Source: an uncultured bacterium (lineage in GTDB: Bacteria; Verrucomicrobiota; Kiritimatiellia; PWTM01). Taken from it: a stretch of 59,956 bases of DNA. Of the stretch, positions 46,513 to 55,148 are shown piece by piece. The stretch covers positions 1 through 59,956 of the forward strand of contig CAKZPT010000019.1 of NCBI GenBank assembly GCA_937139365.1, read 5' to 3'. Each line of letters opens with the position of its first letter. Position 1 is the stretch's first letter. A program made the translations under genes and the position numbers. The notes beneath the pieces are model-generated. The model ran no database searches and was not told where the DNA came from. It worked only from the letters and a program-made list of their open reading frames with translations.

Positions 46513-47172
46513 ATGAGCCGACGACAACCACGGGATTTGTCCGGTCATCTGATCTGGTTCGACGCCGAGTTCACGACGCTGGATCTCGAGCGGGCGAGGC
46601 TGATGCAGGTGGCGGTGATGGTGACCGACTCCGGCTTGCGGCCAGTGGGGCCGCCAAAGCCGCTGGTGATGGACATCCGTTTGCCGCCGCGTTGCGTCGT
46701 CAGCCCGTGGGTACGCCGCCACCTGGCCGACCGGCTGAAAGCGGGCCGAGGGCCAGCCGCCGTTCCGGTGGAGACAGCCGACCGGCGGCTGGCCGCCGAG
46801 CTGCGCCGCCGCCTCGGACCGATCCCCGCCTCAATCGAGCGCCGGCCGGTATTGGCCGGCAACAGCATCCATACCGACCGGTGGCTTGTACGCAAATTCC
46901 TCCCGCGGTTCCATCGCTGCCTGCACTATCGGCAGCTCGACGTCAGCAGCCTGAAGTTCGAATGGCGTCGCCTTTGCCCCGAGTTCGATTTCGAGAAGGC
47001 CGACCGCGCCCTGCTTCGGCGGTACTGGTCGGAGGAATGGGAGTGGGGACACGGCCGCCATGACGCGGCGTTCGACATCGCGGCCTCCGCCGCCGAGCTG
47101 GCGTTCTATCGGGCCCGCCTGCTGCGGCGCCGTGTGGCGCCCCCCTCGCCGTGGAAAGGAGCCGACGCATGA
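46513..47172 (+). CDS. Oligoribonuclease-like 3'-5' exonuclease
   Basis: DEDD-fold exonuclease resembling Orn, which degrades di- to penta-ribonucleotides at the end of RNA decay. ATG 46513 gives 219 residues, longer than Orn (about 180). Motif I is IWFDAEFTTLDLERARLMQV (Asp17, Glu19; Orn has DxEMTGL). LAGNSIHTDRWLVRKFLP is motif II with the conserved GNS and Asp. YRQLDVSSLKFEWRR corresponds to the RxxDVSTxK region. Motif III is GRHDAAFDIAASAAELAFYR (His-x4-Asp). All four acidic residues and the His seem present, though spacing differs from classical Orn. Its TGA overlaps the next ATG, so it heads a coupled four-gene set. Confidence 0.85.
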   Translation: MSRRQPRDLSGHLIWFDAEFTTLDLERARLMQVAVMVTDSGLRPVGPPKPLVMDIRLPPRCVVSPWVRRHLADRLKAGRGPAAVPVETADRRLAAELRRRLGPIPASIERRPVLAGNSIHTDRWLVRKFLPRFHRCLHYRQLDVSSLKFEWRRLCPEFDFEKADRALLRRYWSEEWEWGHGRHDAAFDIAASAAELAFYRARLLRRRVAPPSPWKGADA

Positions 47173-47597
47173 TCCATTGGTGGTTGTTGTGGGCGGCCGC
47201 CGCGGCGGCCGGCGCCGACGCACCGGCGCCGACCAACGCCCCGCCGCCGAACCTGGTGACCAACGCCGTGGAGTACTCCCGGCTGGAGTGGCGCGACGAG
47301 CGCTATTGCCTCGCGGGCCGTCCGTTCACGGGCGTCGCGGAACAGCGGGACAAGGCCGGCCGCCTCAAGGCCCGTTACAGCTACCTTGAAGGAGAGCTCC
47401 ACGGCCGGATCGAGGAGTGGCATCCCAACGGACAGCCCAGCACGGAAACCTGGTTCGAGCGCAACCAGCGTCACGGCACCAACACCTACTGGGACGCCGA
47501 CGGTCGTCTGTTGAAACGGCAGGGATGGGACCGCGACCGGTTGGTTTGGAGCACCGACCCGCACGACCTAGAACCGCCGCCATCAAGCTCGCCATGA
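47169..47597 (+). CDS. Exported MORN-repeat (YwqK-like) protein
   Basis: A 142-residue protein with a signal peptide (1-18, WWLLWAAAAAAGA) and a core of MORN-variant repeats: FTGVAEQRDKAGRLKARYSY, GELHGRIEEWHPNGQPSTET and QRHGTNTYWDADGRLLKRQG. The G-x-x-x-x-W/Y-pattern places it in the YwqK family, often called toxin-antitoxin antitoxin, but here it has a signal peptide and no adjacent toxin, so that label is probably not meaningful. ATG 47169 overlaps the upstream stop (ATGA), and its own stop overlaps the next start. Confidence 0.8.
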   Translation: MIHWWLLWAAAAAAGADAPAPTNAPPPNLVTNAVEYSRLEWRDERYCLAGRPFTGVAEQRDKAGRLKARYSYLEGELHGRIEEWHPNGQPSTETWFERNQRHGTNTYWDADGRLLKRQGWDRDRLVWSTDPHDLEPPPSSSP

Positions 47598-47812
47598 GAC
47601 CAGCCTACGGGACTTTCCGCGCCACCGAGCTGTTCTGCCCCCGCTGCCGTCAGGCGCGACCGGTGCGCGAACGCCTGTTACTGGTCCTGCCGGGGACCGA
47701 CCTGTTGGACTACCGTTGCCAGGTGTGCGGCGAGTCCTGCGGCACCCGCGAGGTGCCGCAGCGGCCTCCGGTCCCGCCCTCCGACCGGGGGACGTCCGGG
47801 CTTGCTCCGTGA
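47594..47812 (+). CDS. Small zinc-ribbon protein
   Basis: A 72-residue protein with two Cys pairs, C15-P-R-C18 and C42-Q-V-C45, separated by 23 residues (FCPRCRQARPVRERLLLVLP and LLDYRCQVCGESC). It has the size of a treble-clef or rubredoxin-like knuckle that binds one zinc. An extra Cys49 follows. The C-terminal 20 residues are Pro-rich and probably disordered. I know no named family. Overlaps of four bases with both the gene before (ATGA) and after (GTGA) argue that it is truly translated. Position between a MORN protein and a glycosyltransferase gives no function. Confidence 0.75.
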   Translation: MRPAYGTFRATELFCPRCRQARPVRERLLLVLPGTDLLDYRCQVCGESCGTREVPQRPPVPPSDRGTSGLAP

Positions 47813-49041
47813 GAATCCTCGTCCTGGCGCCGCGCCTGCCGCACTCGAGGGTGTTAAGCGGCCACCGCATTGTGTACCAGCGCCTGCGACGACTGATCGA
47901 CCGCGGCCACGAGATCGGCCTCGCGTGTTTCGCGCGGCCCGAGGAGCGCGCGGCGGCGGTCGAGTGGAGCGGCCGGCTGATCGAGCTGGAGATGCTGCCC
48001 CCGCCACGGCGACGGCCGTTTCCCTGGTGGAGAGGACCGGCGCCGTTCTGCGACTGGTCGTCGCCGGAGATGAGCCGGCGAGTCGGAGACATGGTCGAGC
48101 GCACCCGCTACCACGTCGCGCTGGCCGAGTTCTCGGTCATGGGCCGGTTTCTCCATCGCAATCCGTCACTCCCCGCGGTGCGCCGGGTGATCTCCGTGCA
48201 CGAGTGCGAGACCGTCGCCGCCGGGCGCAACGCGGAGCTGCTCGGCTACACCTGGGCCGGCCTGCTCGAACGCCACCGGCGCGACCGGCTCGCGCGGATG
48301 GAATTCGACATCTACCGGTCCGCCGACCTGACCCTCGTCCTCACGCCGCAGGAGCGCTATCACCTGCTGCGCCACGCCCCCGACCTCCACACGGTAGTGG
48401 TCCCCAGTGGCGTGGATACCCTCCATTTCCGCCCCGCCGAGCGGCCGTGCCCCCACGACGGCATTGTCTTCACGGGCCATTTCATGCACGAACAAAACCG
48501 GGATGCCGTGCGGTGGTTTCTCGCGGAGGTATGGCCCCGCGTCCGGAAACACCGCCCAGACCTCCTTTTCTATGTGATCGGTCCCGAACCGCCGCCGGAT
48601 ATTCGCGACAGTTCCTGGCGTGACCCCCACATCGTCGTCACCGGCGAGGTGGACGACATCCGCCCCTACCTGTACCGCTCCGCGGTCTATGTCTGTCCCA
48701 TCCGCAAAGGCTCCGGAATGCGCGGCCGTCTGCTGGAAGCGATGGCCTGTGGCGTGCCCGTCGTCGCGACCACCGCCGCCGTGGAGGGCATTCCGGTGCA
48801 GCCTGGAGCCACCTGCGTGCTGGCCGATGCGCCGGACATCATGGCCGAACAGATCGAGCTGCTGCTGGACGACGAGCCCCGGCGTCGGCAGCTGACCCAG
48901 CGGGCGCGGGAGATGGTGCGCACGCGATTCTCCTGGAACCACACGGTGGATGTGCTCGAGGACGTTCTCCGGGACCTCATCGGGCGGCGGACACCGCGCG
49001 CCGTTCCAACCGCGGCCGTACCGGCGCTCCAGCCTGGATAA
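47809..49041 (+). CDS. GT4-family glycosyltransferase
   Basis: This is a GT-B fold retaining glycosyltransferase. From GTG 47809, overlapping the upstream stop, it has 410 residues. The N-terminal Rossmann domain starts VRILVLAPRLPHSRVLSGHR and contains LAEFSVMGRFLHRNP and RVISVHECETVAAGRN. The C-terminal nucleotide-sugar domain has VVPSGVDTLHFRP, GIVFTGHFMHEQNRDAVRWF, HIVVTGEVDDIRPYLYRSAV and the KGSGMRGRLLEAMACGVPVV block with the phosphate-contacting Glu. FTGHFMHEQN resembles the FSGSMNWLPN segment of sugar-PEP-CTERM/exopolysaccharide GT4 enzymes. The donor and acceptor are unknown. The last 65 bp overlap the pseudopilin gene, convergent. Confidence 0.9.
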   Translation: MRILVLAPRLPHSRVLSGHRIVYQRLRRLIDRGHEIGLACFARPEERAAAVEWSGRLIELEMLPPPRRRPFPWWRGPAPFCDWSSPEMSRRVGDMVERTRYHVALAEFSVMGRFLHRNPSLPAVRRVISVHECETVAAGRNAELLGYTWAGLLERHRRDRLARMEFDIYRSADLTLVLTPQERYHLLRHAPDLHTVVVPSGVDTLHFRPAERPCPHDGIVFTGHFMHEQNRDAVRWFLAEVWPRVRKHRPDLLFYVIGPEPPPDIRDSSWRDPHIVVTGEVDDIRPYLYRSAVYVCPIRKGSGMRGRLLEAMACGVPVVATTAAVEGIPVQPGATCVLADAPDIMAEQIELLLDDEPRRRQLTQRAREMVRTRFSWNHTVDVLEDVLRDLIGRRTPRAVPTAAVPALQPG

Positions 49042-49618
49042 GCGCTTCGACCGACGAAGTCCAAGCCGCCGTGCCGGCCGGAAGGACCTGCATTCTCAGC
49101 GCAACGGGCAAATCGCGCCGACCCTCTGGCGGCCACACGGACATCCAATTGGTGCCGTCGCAGGCCTCGATCCCAACCCATGCCGCCCCCTGCAACGTCA
49201 CGTTGGTACGGGGCGGCAGCAGCGCACCCGGCCCCCGCAGCGGACGCCTCACGCGCGCCAAGTCCCATCCCCCCTCCGTGGAGAGCGCCACCCATGACAC
49301 CTCTTCCACCTCATGGGGTTCGCCGGGAGCTGCCGGCGGGATCAGGGTGGCCATCCGAAGCGTCGGCGGCTCGCTGTAGTTGGGGCGTGCCAACTCGAGG
49401 GCGCGCCCCTCACAAGGATCGAAGGCCGCCGCCACGTCGTCGGCGAATTGGAGAAGGGCATCGGAAGGAACCGCCCGCCGGATATGCAGGCGACCGGCCA
49501 CCGCCCGGTGAACCGATACCCCCACGGCCAGAATGACGGCGGCCAGAAGGGCGGTCAGCCCGATCGCCGCCACCGCCTCCACCAGGGTCCATCCCCGGCG
49601 GCGTACGGCGCACGTCAT
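48977..49618 (-). CDS. Type II secretion/type IV pilus-like pseudopilin
   Basis: This 213-residue protein has a class III prepilin signal: a short basic leader (MTCAVRRRG), cleavage after Gly9, then WTLVEAVAAIGLTALLAAVI with Glu at +5. Trp at +1 replaces the usual Phe/Met, which prepilin peptidases tolerate less often. A hydrophobic helix (10-35) is followed by a beta-rich globular domain (FDPCEGRALELARP, EVEEVSWVALSTEGGWDLAR, QGAAWVGIEACDGTNWMSVW). It probably assembles into a pseudopilus or transformation/secretion filament. Its ATG overlaps the FHA stop (ATGA), so the two are co-translated. No secretin or assembly ATPase is in the window. Confidence 0.82.
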   Translation of the reverse strand: MTCAVRRRGWTLVEAVAAIGLTALLAAVILAVGVSVHRAVAGRLHIRRAVPSDALLQFADDVAAAFDPCEGRALELARPNYSEPPTLRMATLIPPAAPGEPHEVEEVSWVALSTEGGWDLARVRRPLRGPGALLPPRTNVTLQGAAWVGIEACDGTNWMSVWPPEGRRDLPVALRMQVLPAGTAAWTSSVEALIQAGAPVRPRLERRAVSAAR

Positions 49619-50118
49619 TTTGTTTGAAGTAGGGAATAGACAAACCAGCCGAGACCGGCCAGCGCCAGCAGGCCGACCACGGCGGTCAGAGCCACCCACA
49701 GCGCTTCATTCTGTTTGCGGCGCGGGCCGAACGGCGAAATGCTGCCGAAGGTGATCGGCGCCGTCGCCGGCTCGGTGCTGACGACGACCTCGGGCTGGGG
49801 CAGTTCCTCCCGACGGGCGGCGACCTCGGCGCCTTCCGCATCGAACAAAAACTCCACCGCCCCGACTTGCACCAGGTCTTTAGGGTACAGGTCTTCCTCC
49901 TTGATTTCTCGCCCGTTGACGCGGGTGCCGTTGGTCGAGCCAAGGTCGGTCAGCGTGTAACGGTTTCCCAAGCGGCTGATGACGCAATGTCGCCCCGACA
50001 CCGTCGGATGATCCAAGACGATCATGTTGGTCGCGTTCCGGCCGATCGTGACCTTTTCCCGGTCTAGCTCGTAGTTTTTGCCCTTCACCTCGGGCGACAT
50101 TCCGATCAGGACTGCCAT
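49615..50118 (-). CDS. FHA-domain protein with C-terminal membrane anchor
   Basis: The forkhead-associated domain (about 20-90) binds phosphothreonine: VTIGRNATNMIVLDHPTVSG, RHCVISRLGNRYTLTDLGST and NGTRVNGREI cover the GR, SxxH-type and TNGT elements (here TVSGRHC). A linker of Pro/Glu/Val follows. One transmembrane helix at about 141-163 (ALWVALTAVVGLLALAGLGW) ends two residues before the charged C-terminus, so the FHA domain faces the cytoplasm. It probably reads the phosphorylation state of a Ser/Thr kinase substrate at the membrane. The coupled pseudopilin gene suggests control of a secretion or pilus machine. No kinase gene is in the window. Confidence 0.9.
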   Translation of the reverse strand: MAVLIGMSPEVKGKNYELDREKVTIGRNATNMIVLDHPTVSGRHCVISRLGNRYTLTDLGSTNGTRVNGREIKEEDLYPKDLVQVGAVEFLFDAEGAEVAARREELPQPEVVVSTEPATAPITFGSISPFGPRRKQNEALWVALTAVVGLLALAGLGWFVYSLLQTK

Positions 50119-50502
50119 GGCACGGCTCCCGCGACGCTGCGGCGTCTCGGAAGCCGAGGATGGGCTAGTGCGCCTGTATTGTCAACGCCGCGGCGGAGGT
50201 CGGCGAATGCGCTGGGCCGGCCTCCGCGGACGTGGGGATGCGCTTGGGCGCGTTCGTGCCCGGTCCGCGGGATTCGCTCGGTCGCTTGCAGCGCCCGCCG
50301 GTCGGCAACGTTCATCGTTCGTTCTTCCGGCGAACCGAAGATAGAAAAGCCTGATCCGAAACCGCAGGGGGATGGAATTTTTGGAAGGCCCCAAGCCGCC
50401 AACGCACTCCGCGCAGACGGGGATCGATGGTGTGGGGAAACGGCACCATGGATCGGGGGCTGGCGTGTATCCCCTCCGCCCTTGTGGTAGGTTCGCGGCG
50501 CG
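50119..50502. other. Divergent intergenic region, no gene seen
   Basis: These 384 bases separate the FHA gene from the PHP-like gene. Open frames on both strands have no homology I recognise and would overlap each other. The region must hold both divergent promoters, but I see no convincing -35/-10 pair, long palindrome or riboswitch-like fold. Confidence 0.4.
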
Positions 50503-51306
50503 ATGGCCACGCTCGTGGATTGTCACGTTCACCTCTACCCTTTCCACGACGTGGGCCGGCTGCTGGATCGGTTGTGGCGCAACGTCAACGTCGCAAGCGC
50601 TGATCGGCCGGAAACGCTGGTACTTGTGCTGACCGAAACCGCCGGCTGCGACGCGTTCGACGCTCTGGCCGGCGGCCGCCGGTCCGCGGGGGATTGGCGT
50701 GCGCAGCCGGGGGCCGACGGTCTTTCCCTCCGCTTCGATCGCGCCACGCCGGCGGCCGGCCCAATCTGGATGATCCGCGGACGCCAATGGAGCACCGCCG
50801 AACGAATCGAAGTTCACGCGGTCGGGTTTCACGAGAACGGCGGCGACGGCCTGCCGGCCGCCACGTTGATCCGACGCCTCACCGGACTTCGCGTCCCCGC
50901 CCTACTGCCTTGGGCGCCGGGCAAGTGGTTCGGCCGGCGTGGCCGATTGGTGCGTCGCCTGATGGACGAGTTCGGGCCGGAGCGACTCGCGCTATCGGAC
51001 TCCACGCTGCGGCCGAGCGAATGGCCGACGCCCCGCCTGTTCCGCGAGGCGCGCCGCCGCGGTTTTCGGGTGGTCGGGGGCTCGGACCCGCTTGCGTTCC
51101 CCGGCGAGGAGCGCTGGGTGGCGACGTACGCGACCGCGGTGGCCGCGGACCTCGATCCCGCGGCGCCGGCAACGTCGGTGCAACGCGTGCTGATGGATCC
51201 CTGCGCCACGGTCGTCCTCCGGGGCACACGGCCTTGCGCGGCGGAGGTCGCGCTGCGAATTGCCCGCCACCTGTGCGCCAAAAAAAGGCGGTCCTTGCGG
51301 TCGTGA
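50503..51306 (+). CDS. PHP/amidohydrolase-like protein of unknown function
   Basis: A 267-residue protein that opens TLVDCHVHLYPFHDVGRLLD. The D-x-H-x-H metal motif is typical of PHP-type or amidohydrolase phosphoesterases. Further along, VHAVGFHENGGDGLPAATLI, VPALLPWAPGKWFGRRG and RVVGGSDPLAFPGEE provide possible metal ligands (His, Asp) in the order expected for such a barrel. The final ELRLRI-like helix runs into a basic tail. I have seen no named family with this exact pattern, so the substrate is unknown. ATG 50503 is the natural start. It converges with the Fe-S oxidoreductase, stops 31 bp apart. Confidence 0.65.
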   Translation: MATLVDCHVHLYPFHDVGRLLDRLWRNVNVASADRPETLVLVLTETAGCDAFDALAGGRRSAGDWRAQPGADGLSLRFDRATPAAGPIWMIRGRQWSTAERIEVHAVGFHENGGDGLPAATLIRRLTGLRVPALLPWAPGKWFGRRGRLVRRLMDEFGPERLALSDSTLRPSEWPTPRLFREARRRGFRVVGGSDPLAFPGEERWVATYATAVAADLDPAAPATSVQRVLMDPCATVVLRGTRPCAAEVALRIARHLCAKKRRSLRS

Positions 51307-51337
51307 TCTACCGCTCGGCGGGGGAAGGACGGTCCGA

Positions 51338-52910
51338 TCAAGGAGGTGAGCTGGGCTCCCAGCGGTCGCGCCATGCAAGCGCGGCCGTGGGACAGGCCGC
51401 GACACATTCGGCCGCAACGCCGCCCAGTCCGGCCTCGAGACCGTCGGCGAACGCCGGTGCGATCCGTTCCTCGTAACCACGACGCTCGACGGACATCGTC
51501 GCGTCGCCGGCCCCGGCCGCAAGGCGAACGCAGATGGCGCATTTGATGCATTTGCCCGGCTCGTAGACGACCGCAGGATGGTCCCGTCGAATCTCGACGG
51601 TGAACCGCGACATGGCCCGGTATCGACCGGCATCGGCCTCATATTCGTCGGCGTACCGACGGAGCCGGCAGGTGGCAGCTTTGCGGCAGTCGCAGTCGAA
51701 ACAGCGCGCTGCCTCGGCGGACACTTCCCCGTCGAGCGGTGCGCCGACGGCGGCCGCCGGCAGTTCAGGCCGGTCCGACGCGGCACCAACAGCCCACTGC
51801 GCCAGCTCGGCGGGCTCGATTCGGCCGATGCGGCTGTCGAACCGCGGCCGCGGCGCGGCCGCCGGCTCGCCCCGCAGCATCCGCGCGATCGCCCGCGCCG
51901 CAGTGCGGCCGTCGGCGATGGCGCGTACCGCTAGGCGGCTGGTTTGGACGGCATCGCCGGCCGCGTACACGTTCGACCGGGACGTTTGCCGGGTGGCCGG
52001 ATCCACCACGATGCCGCGCTCCGTACCGCGCAGGCCCCAGGCCTCCGGCCGGCGGGCCGGAAGACGCCCGCAGGCGACCAGGACCGCGGCCGCGACGCCG
52101 GCCAGCGCATCGAAATCCGACGCCGTGACGATCTCGACTCCGCCATGGAATTCCAGGTCCGGCGGCAGCGCCGACGCAAGTTCGGCCTCCAACACGCCGC
52201 GCGGAAGGCGTTCCTTCGGGATGGCCGAGCGTAGCGCCCCGCTCGGCGAGGCGGCACGGTCATGGAGGACAGGCAGGACGCCGACCCGGCGGAGTTCGAC
52301 CGCCGTGGCCAGTCCGGCCGGTCCGGCTCCGATGATGGCCACCCGCCACGGGCCCGCTGGCGGCCAGACGCGCGGAACAACCGCCCGCTCGCCCAGCCGC
52401 CGGTGCGTCTCGCGGATCGCAAGCGCACAGTCGTGTTGGGCACGACGGCAGCTTTTCTGGCATGGTGCCGGACAGATCCACCCCAGCGTTGCCGGGAGGA
52501 TCAGGTCGTTCGCGGCCAACGCCGCGGCCCCCGGCCAGTCGGACCGCTCCGCATCGCGAAGCATTTCCGGTATCCGCAGGCCGGCGGGGCAAGCGCGGCG
52601 GCATGGGGCTTCGCAGTCGCCGACGTGTTCGCTGAACAGCAGTTCCAGAATGTCGCGGCGCGCCGCGCGGACCTCTGGGGAGGATGCGTCGATCTCCATG
52701 CCCTCCGCGGCAGGATGGGAACAGGCCGGCAACAGCCGGCCCGAGGGGATCTCGCGCACCGCGCAGACCATGCAGGAGGTGTAGTACGACAGGCCGGGGA
52801 GGGTGGCAGAGCGTGGGGATCTCGATGCCGAGCCGCGCCGCCGCGTCGAGAAGGGTCGAGCCTTCGGGCACCTCGACCCGCCGACCGTCGATGACCACGC
52901 CCACGCTCAC
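51338..52910 (-). pseudogene. GltD/NfnB-like FAD oxidoreductase with 2Fe-2S and ferredoxin domains, frameshifted
   Basis: This is a multidomain NAD(P)H:acceptor oxidoreductase. GTG 52910 starts a 2Fe-2S domain (VSVGVVIDGRRVEVPEGSTL, then PTLCH). At 52785-52805 the frame shifts in a G-rich run, after which SYYTSCMVCAVREIPSGRLL and PACSHPAAEGM complete the 2Fe-2S cysteines. The following 477 residues are intact. Cys-rich GDCEAPCRRACPAGLRIPEM and GWICPAPCQKSCRR are as in GltD. The FAD site is VAIIGAGPAGLATAVELRR, and NVYAAGDAVQ is the second FAD motif. A C-terminal CFDCDCRKAATC and a ferredoxin module KCIKCAICVRLA follow, with a single CVAACP group. Such enzymes pass electrons between NAD(P)H, ferredoxin and a partner reductase. 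If the shift is an error the protein has about 523 residues. Confidence 0.75.
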
Positions 52911-53001
52911 GGGAGCCTTGTACCACGCGATCGGCCGGGGCGAAACGCGCCGAGGTCGGGCCGCTCGACGGCAATGGCCCGCGCGATGATATAGTCGGCG
53001 C

Positions 53002-54180
53002 ATGGCCGCGGCCGACGAGATCGAGTTGAGCATCGTCCTGCCCTGCCTCAACGAGGAGGAGACCGTCGGCGCCTGCGTCGCCGTCGCCCGCCAAACGCTC
53101 GAGTCGGCGGGGATCGCGGGGGAGGTGATCGTCGCAGACAACGGCAGCGAGGACGGCTCGCGCGAGGCGGCCGCCGCCGCCGGCGCGCAGGTGGTGCGGG
53201 TGGCCGAACGCGGGTACGGGGCCGCGCTGATGGGCGGGATCGCCGGCGCGCGGGGCCGCTACATTCTGATGGCCGACGCGGACCTGAGCTACGATCTGGC
53301 CGAGGCCCCACGCTTTCTCGCGCGGCTGCGCGAAGGCTCGGAATTGGTTCAGGGCTGCCGACTGCCAGCCGGCGGAGGCCGGGTGTTGCCGGGCGCCATG
53401 CCGTGGCTGCACCGCCGCATCGGCAACCCCGGCCTTTCCTGGCTCGCCCGCTGCTGGTTCGGCTCGTCCATGCGAGACATTTACTGCGGCATGCGGGCGT
53501 TCCGGCGCGACCTCTACGACCGCCTCGCCCTCCGGTGCACCGGCATGGAGTTCGCGACCGAGATGATCCTCAAGGCGGCGCTCGCTGGCGCCCGCGTCTG
53601 CGAGCTGCCGATCACCCTCCATCCCGACGGACGGCGTACGCGGCGCCCCCATCTGAAGACGTTCCGCGACGGCTGGCGGACGCTGCGGTTGTTCCTGATC
53701 TGTTCCCCCCGTTGGCTGTTCGTCTATCCGGGGCTGGCGCTGATCGGCGCCGCGACGGCGCTGGCGGCGATCGTGTACGGCCGCGTCTCCGTCGGCGGGA
53801 TCCAGCCCGACGCCCACACGCTGCTCATCGCAGGGCTTCTGGCGATCCTCGGCTATCAGGCGATCCTCTTTTCCGCGATGACGCGCCTGTTCGCGATCCA
53901 GGAGCACCTGTTGCCGCCCGATCCCGTGCTCGAACGGTGGTTGCGCTGGATCAACCTCGAACGCGGCCTGCTGCTGGGCGCGGCCGCGATCGTTGCCGGA
54001 CTGACGATGATCGTGGCGGTCTTTCTGCGCTGGCGATCCGGCCAGTTCGGCCCGCTCGACTATTCCGAAACAATGCGGCTGGTCATTCCCGGCGTCGTGC
54101 TCGCGGCCCTCGGCGCCCAGACCATGTTTGGGGGGGCGTTTATCAGCGTGCTCGGAATGCGGCGCCGCTCCGTCCCATGA
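53002..54180 (+). CDS. GT2 glycosyltransferase with C-terminal membrane helices (Dpm1/GtrB-like)
   Basis: This GT-A enzyme probably transfers a sugar to a polyprenyl phosphate. EIELSIVLPCLNEEETVGAC is the family start, VIVADNGSEDGSREAA the first Asp region and YILMADADLSYDLAEAPRFL the DAD motif. Acceptor-loop sequence DIYCGMRAFRRDLYDRLAL and MEFATEMILKAALAGARVCE, then LPITLHPDGRRTRRPHLKTF, match dolichol-phosphate mannosyltransferase-like proteins. Four hydrophobic helices follow (about 235-385). The protein has 392 residues. Its TGA overlaps the ATG of the next gene. It heads a coupled set of four genes and is divergent from the Fe-S oxidoreductase by 91 bp. Confidence 0.92.
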   Translation: MAAADEIELSIVLPCLNEEETVGACVAVARQTLESAGIAGEVIVADNGSEDGSREAAAAAGAQVVRVAERGYGAALMGGIAGARGRYILMADADLSYDLAEAPRFLARLREGSELVQGCRLPAGGGRVLPGAMPWLHRRIGNPGLSWLARCWFGSSMRDIYCGMRAFRRDLYDRLALRCTGMEFATEMILKAALAGARVCELPITLHPDGRRTRRPHLKTFRDGWRTLRLFLICSPRWLFVYPGLALIGAATALAAIVYGRVSVGGIQPDAHTLLIAGLLAILGYQAILFSAMTRLFAIQEHLLPPDPVLERWLRWINLERGLLLGAAAIVAGLTMIVAVFLRWRSGQFGPLDYSETMRLVIPGVVLAALGAQTMFGGAFISVLGMRRRSVP

Positions 54181-55148
54181 GTTCGGCCCCCTGGCTGGCC
54201 GTCGCCCTGCCCGTTTGGCGCGGCGTACGTTACCTGCCCGACGCCCTCGCCTCGCTGGATCAACCCGGGCTGGACGGTGTGGAGATCGTCGCGGTGGACG
54301 ACGGTTCGGACGACGGCTCGGCCGATCTTCTCGAGGGCTGGCGCGGCCGGCTGCCGTTGCGCGTCGAGCGCCGCCCGCGTGGCGGCAACTGGGTGACCGC
54401 CACGATCGAAGCCATCCGCCTCAGTCGCGCCCCGTGGATCAGCCTGCTGCATCAGGACGACCGCTGGCGGCCGGGCCGGCTGGCCGCGCTTTCCGAGGTC
54501 CTGCGGCGCCATCCCGAGGCGGCGTTGATCGTCCACGCCGCGCGGTTCATCGACGACCGCGGCGCGGATCTGGGACCGTGGCGATGCTCGCTCCCCGTCG
54601 GCCGCCTGTTGTCCCCGGCCGATGTCCTGCCACGGCTACGCATCCAGAACGTCATCCCCCTGCCCGCCGCCTGTTTTCGCCGCGACGCCTTTGAGGAAGC
54701 CGGCGGCCTCGACCCGATGCTCTGGTACCTTGCCGATTGGGACTTGTGGCTGCGCCTCTCAGCCCGCGCCGGCCTCCTCTACCTCGATCGTCCGCTGTGC
54801 GACTTCCGCCTCCACCCCCAGTCGCAGACCGCCGTGCGGACGCGCGATGCGGCCGACGTGCTCGCGCAGTTCCGCCAGGTGCAACGCCGGGCCGCGGAGC
54901 TGGCCCGCCGTCTCGGCGTGGACGGTCCGGTGGCGGAGCGGCTCGACGCCCTGGCCTTGGCGGCCTATTCCCTCCTACTGGCGATCGCCCACGACCAACC
55001 GCGTCCCTGGGGCGCGCTCTGGCAAGCCGCCCTCCGGGCGGGACCGTGGGGCTGCTGGCGCTATGCGCGATGGTCGTGTCTGGTCGAGCGCGCGCTGCCG
55101 CGCTGGCGGCTCCGGCGGCGCATGCGCCGTGACGACGTGCGGCGATGA
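54177..55148 (+). CDS. GT2 family glycosyltransferase
   Basis: A 323-residue GT-A glycosyltransferase. The nucleotide-sugar site covers WLAVALPVWRGVRYLPDALA, VEIVAVDDGSDDGSADLLEG and the metal motif region APWISLLHQDDRWRPGRLAA (QDD). The acceptor part is NVIPLPAACFRRDAFEEAGG and LADWDLWLRLSARAGLLYLD, with the catalytic D-x-D/E-W type DWDLW. The C-terminus is a basic helix (RWRLRRRMRRDDVRR). It starts at an ATGA overlap and ends at another, so the three GT2 genes are translated in series. It likely extends a cell-surface glycan, but specificity is unknown. Confidence 0.92.
   Translation: MSSAPWLAVALPVWRGVRYLPDALASLDQPGLDGVEIVAVDDGSDDGSADLLEGWRGRLPLRVERRPRGGNWVTATIEAIRLSRAPWISLLHQDDRWRPGRLAALSEVLRRHPEAALIVHAARFIDDRGADLGPWRCSLPVGRLLSPADVLPRLRIQNVIPLPAACFRRDAFEEAGGLDPMLWYLADWDLWLRLSARAGLLYLDRPLCDFRLHPQSQTAVRTRDAADVLAQFRQVQRRAAELARRLGVDGPVAERLDALALAAYSLLLAIAHDQPRPWGALWQAALRAGPWGCWRYARWSCLVERALPRWRLRRRMRRDDVRR

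Noticed and set aside
47169-47597. Antitoxin of a toxin-antitoxin pair (YwqK label)
   Set aside because: The protein has a signal peptide and no toxin gene beside it. Only the MORN repeats support the family name.
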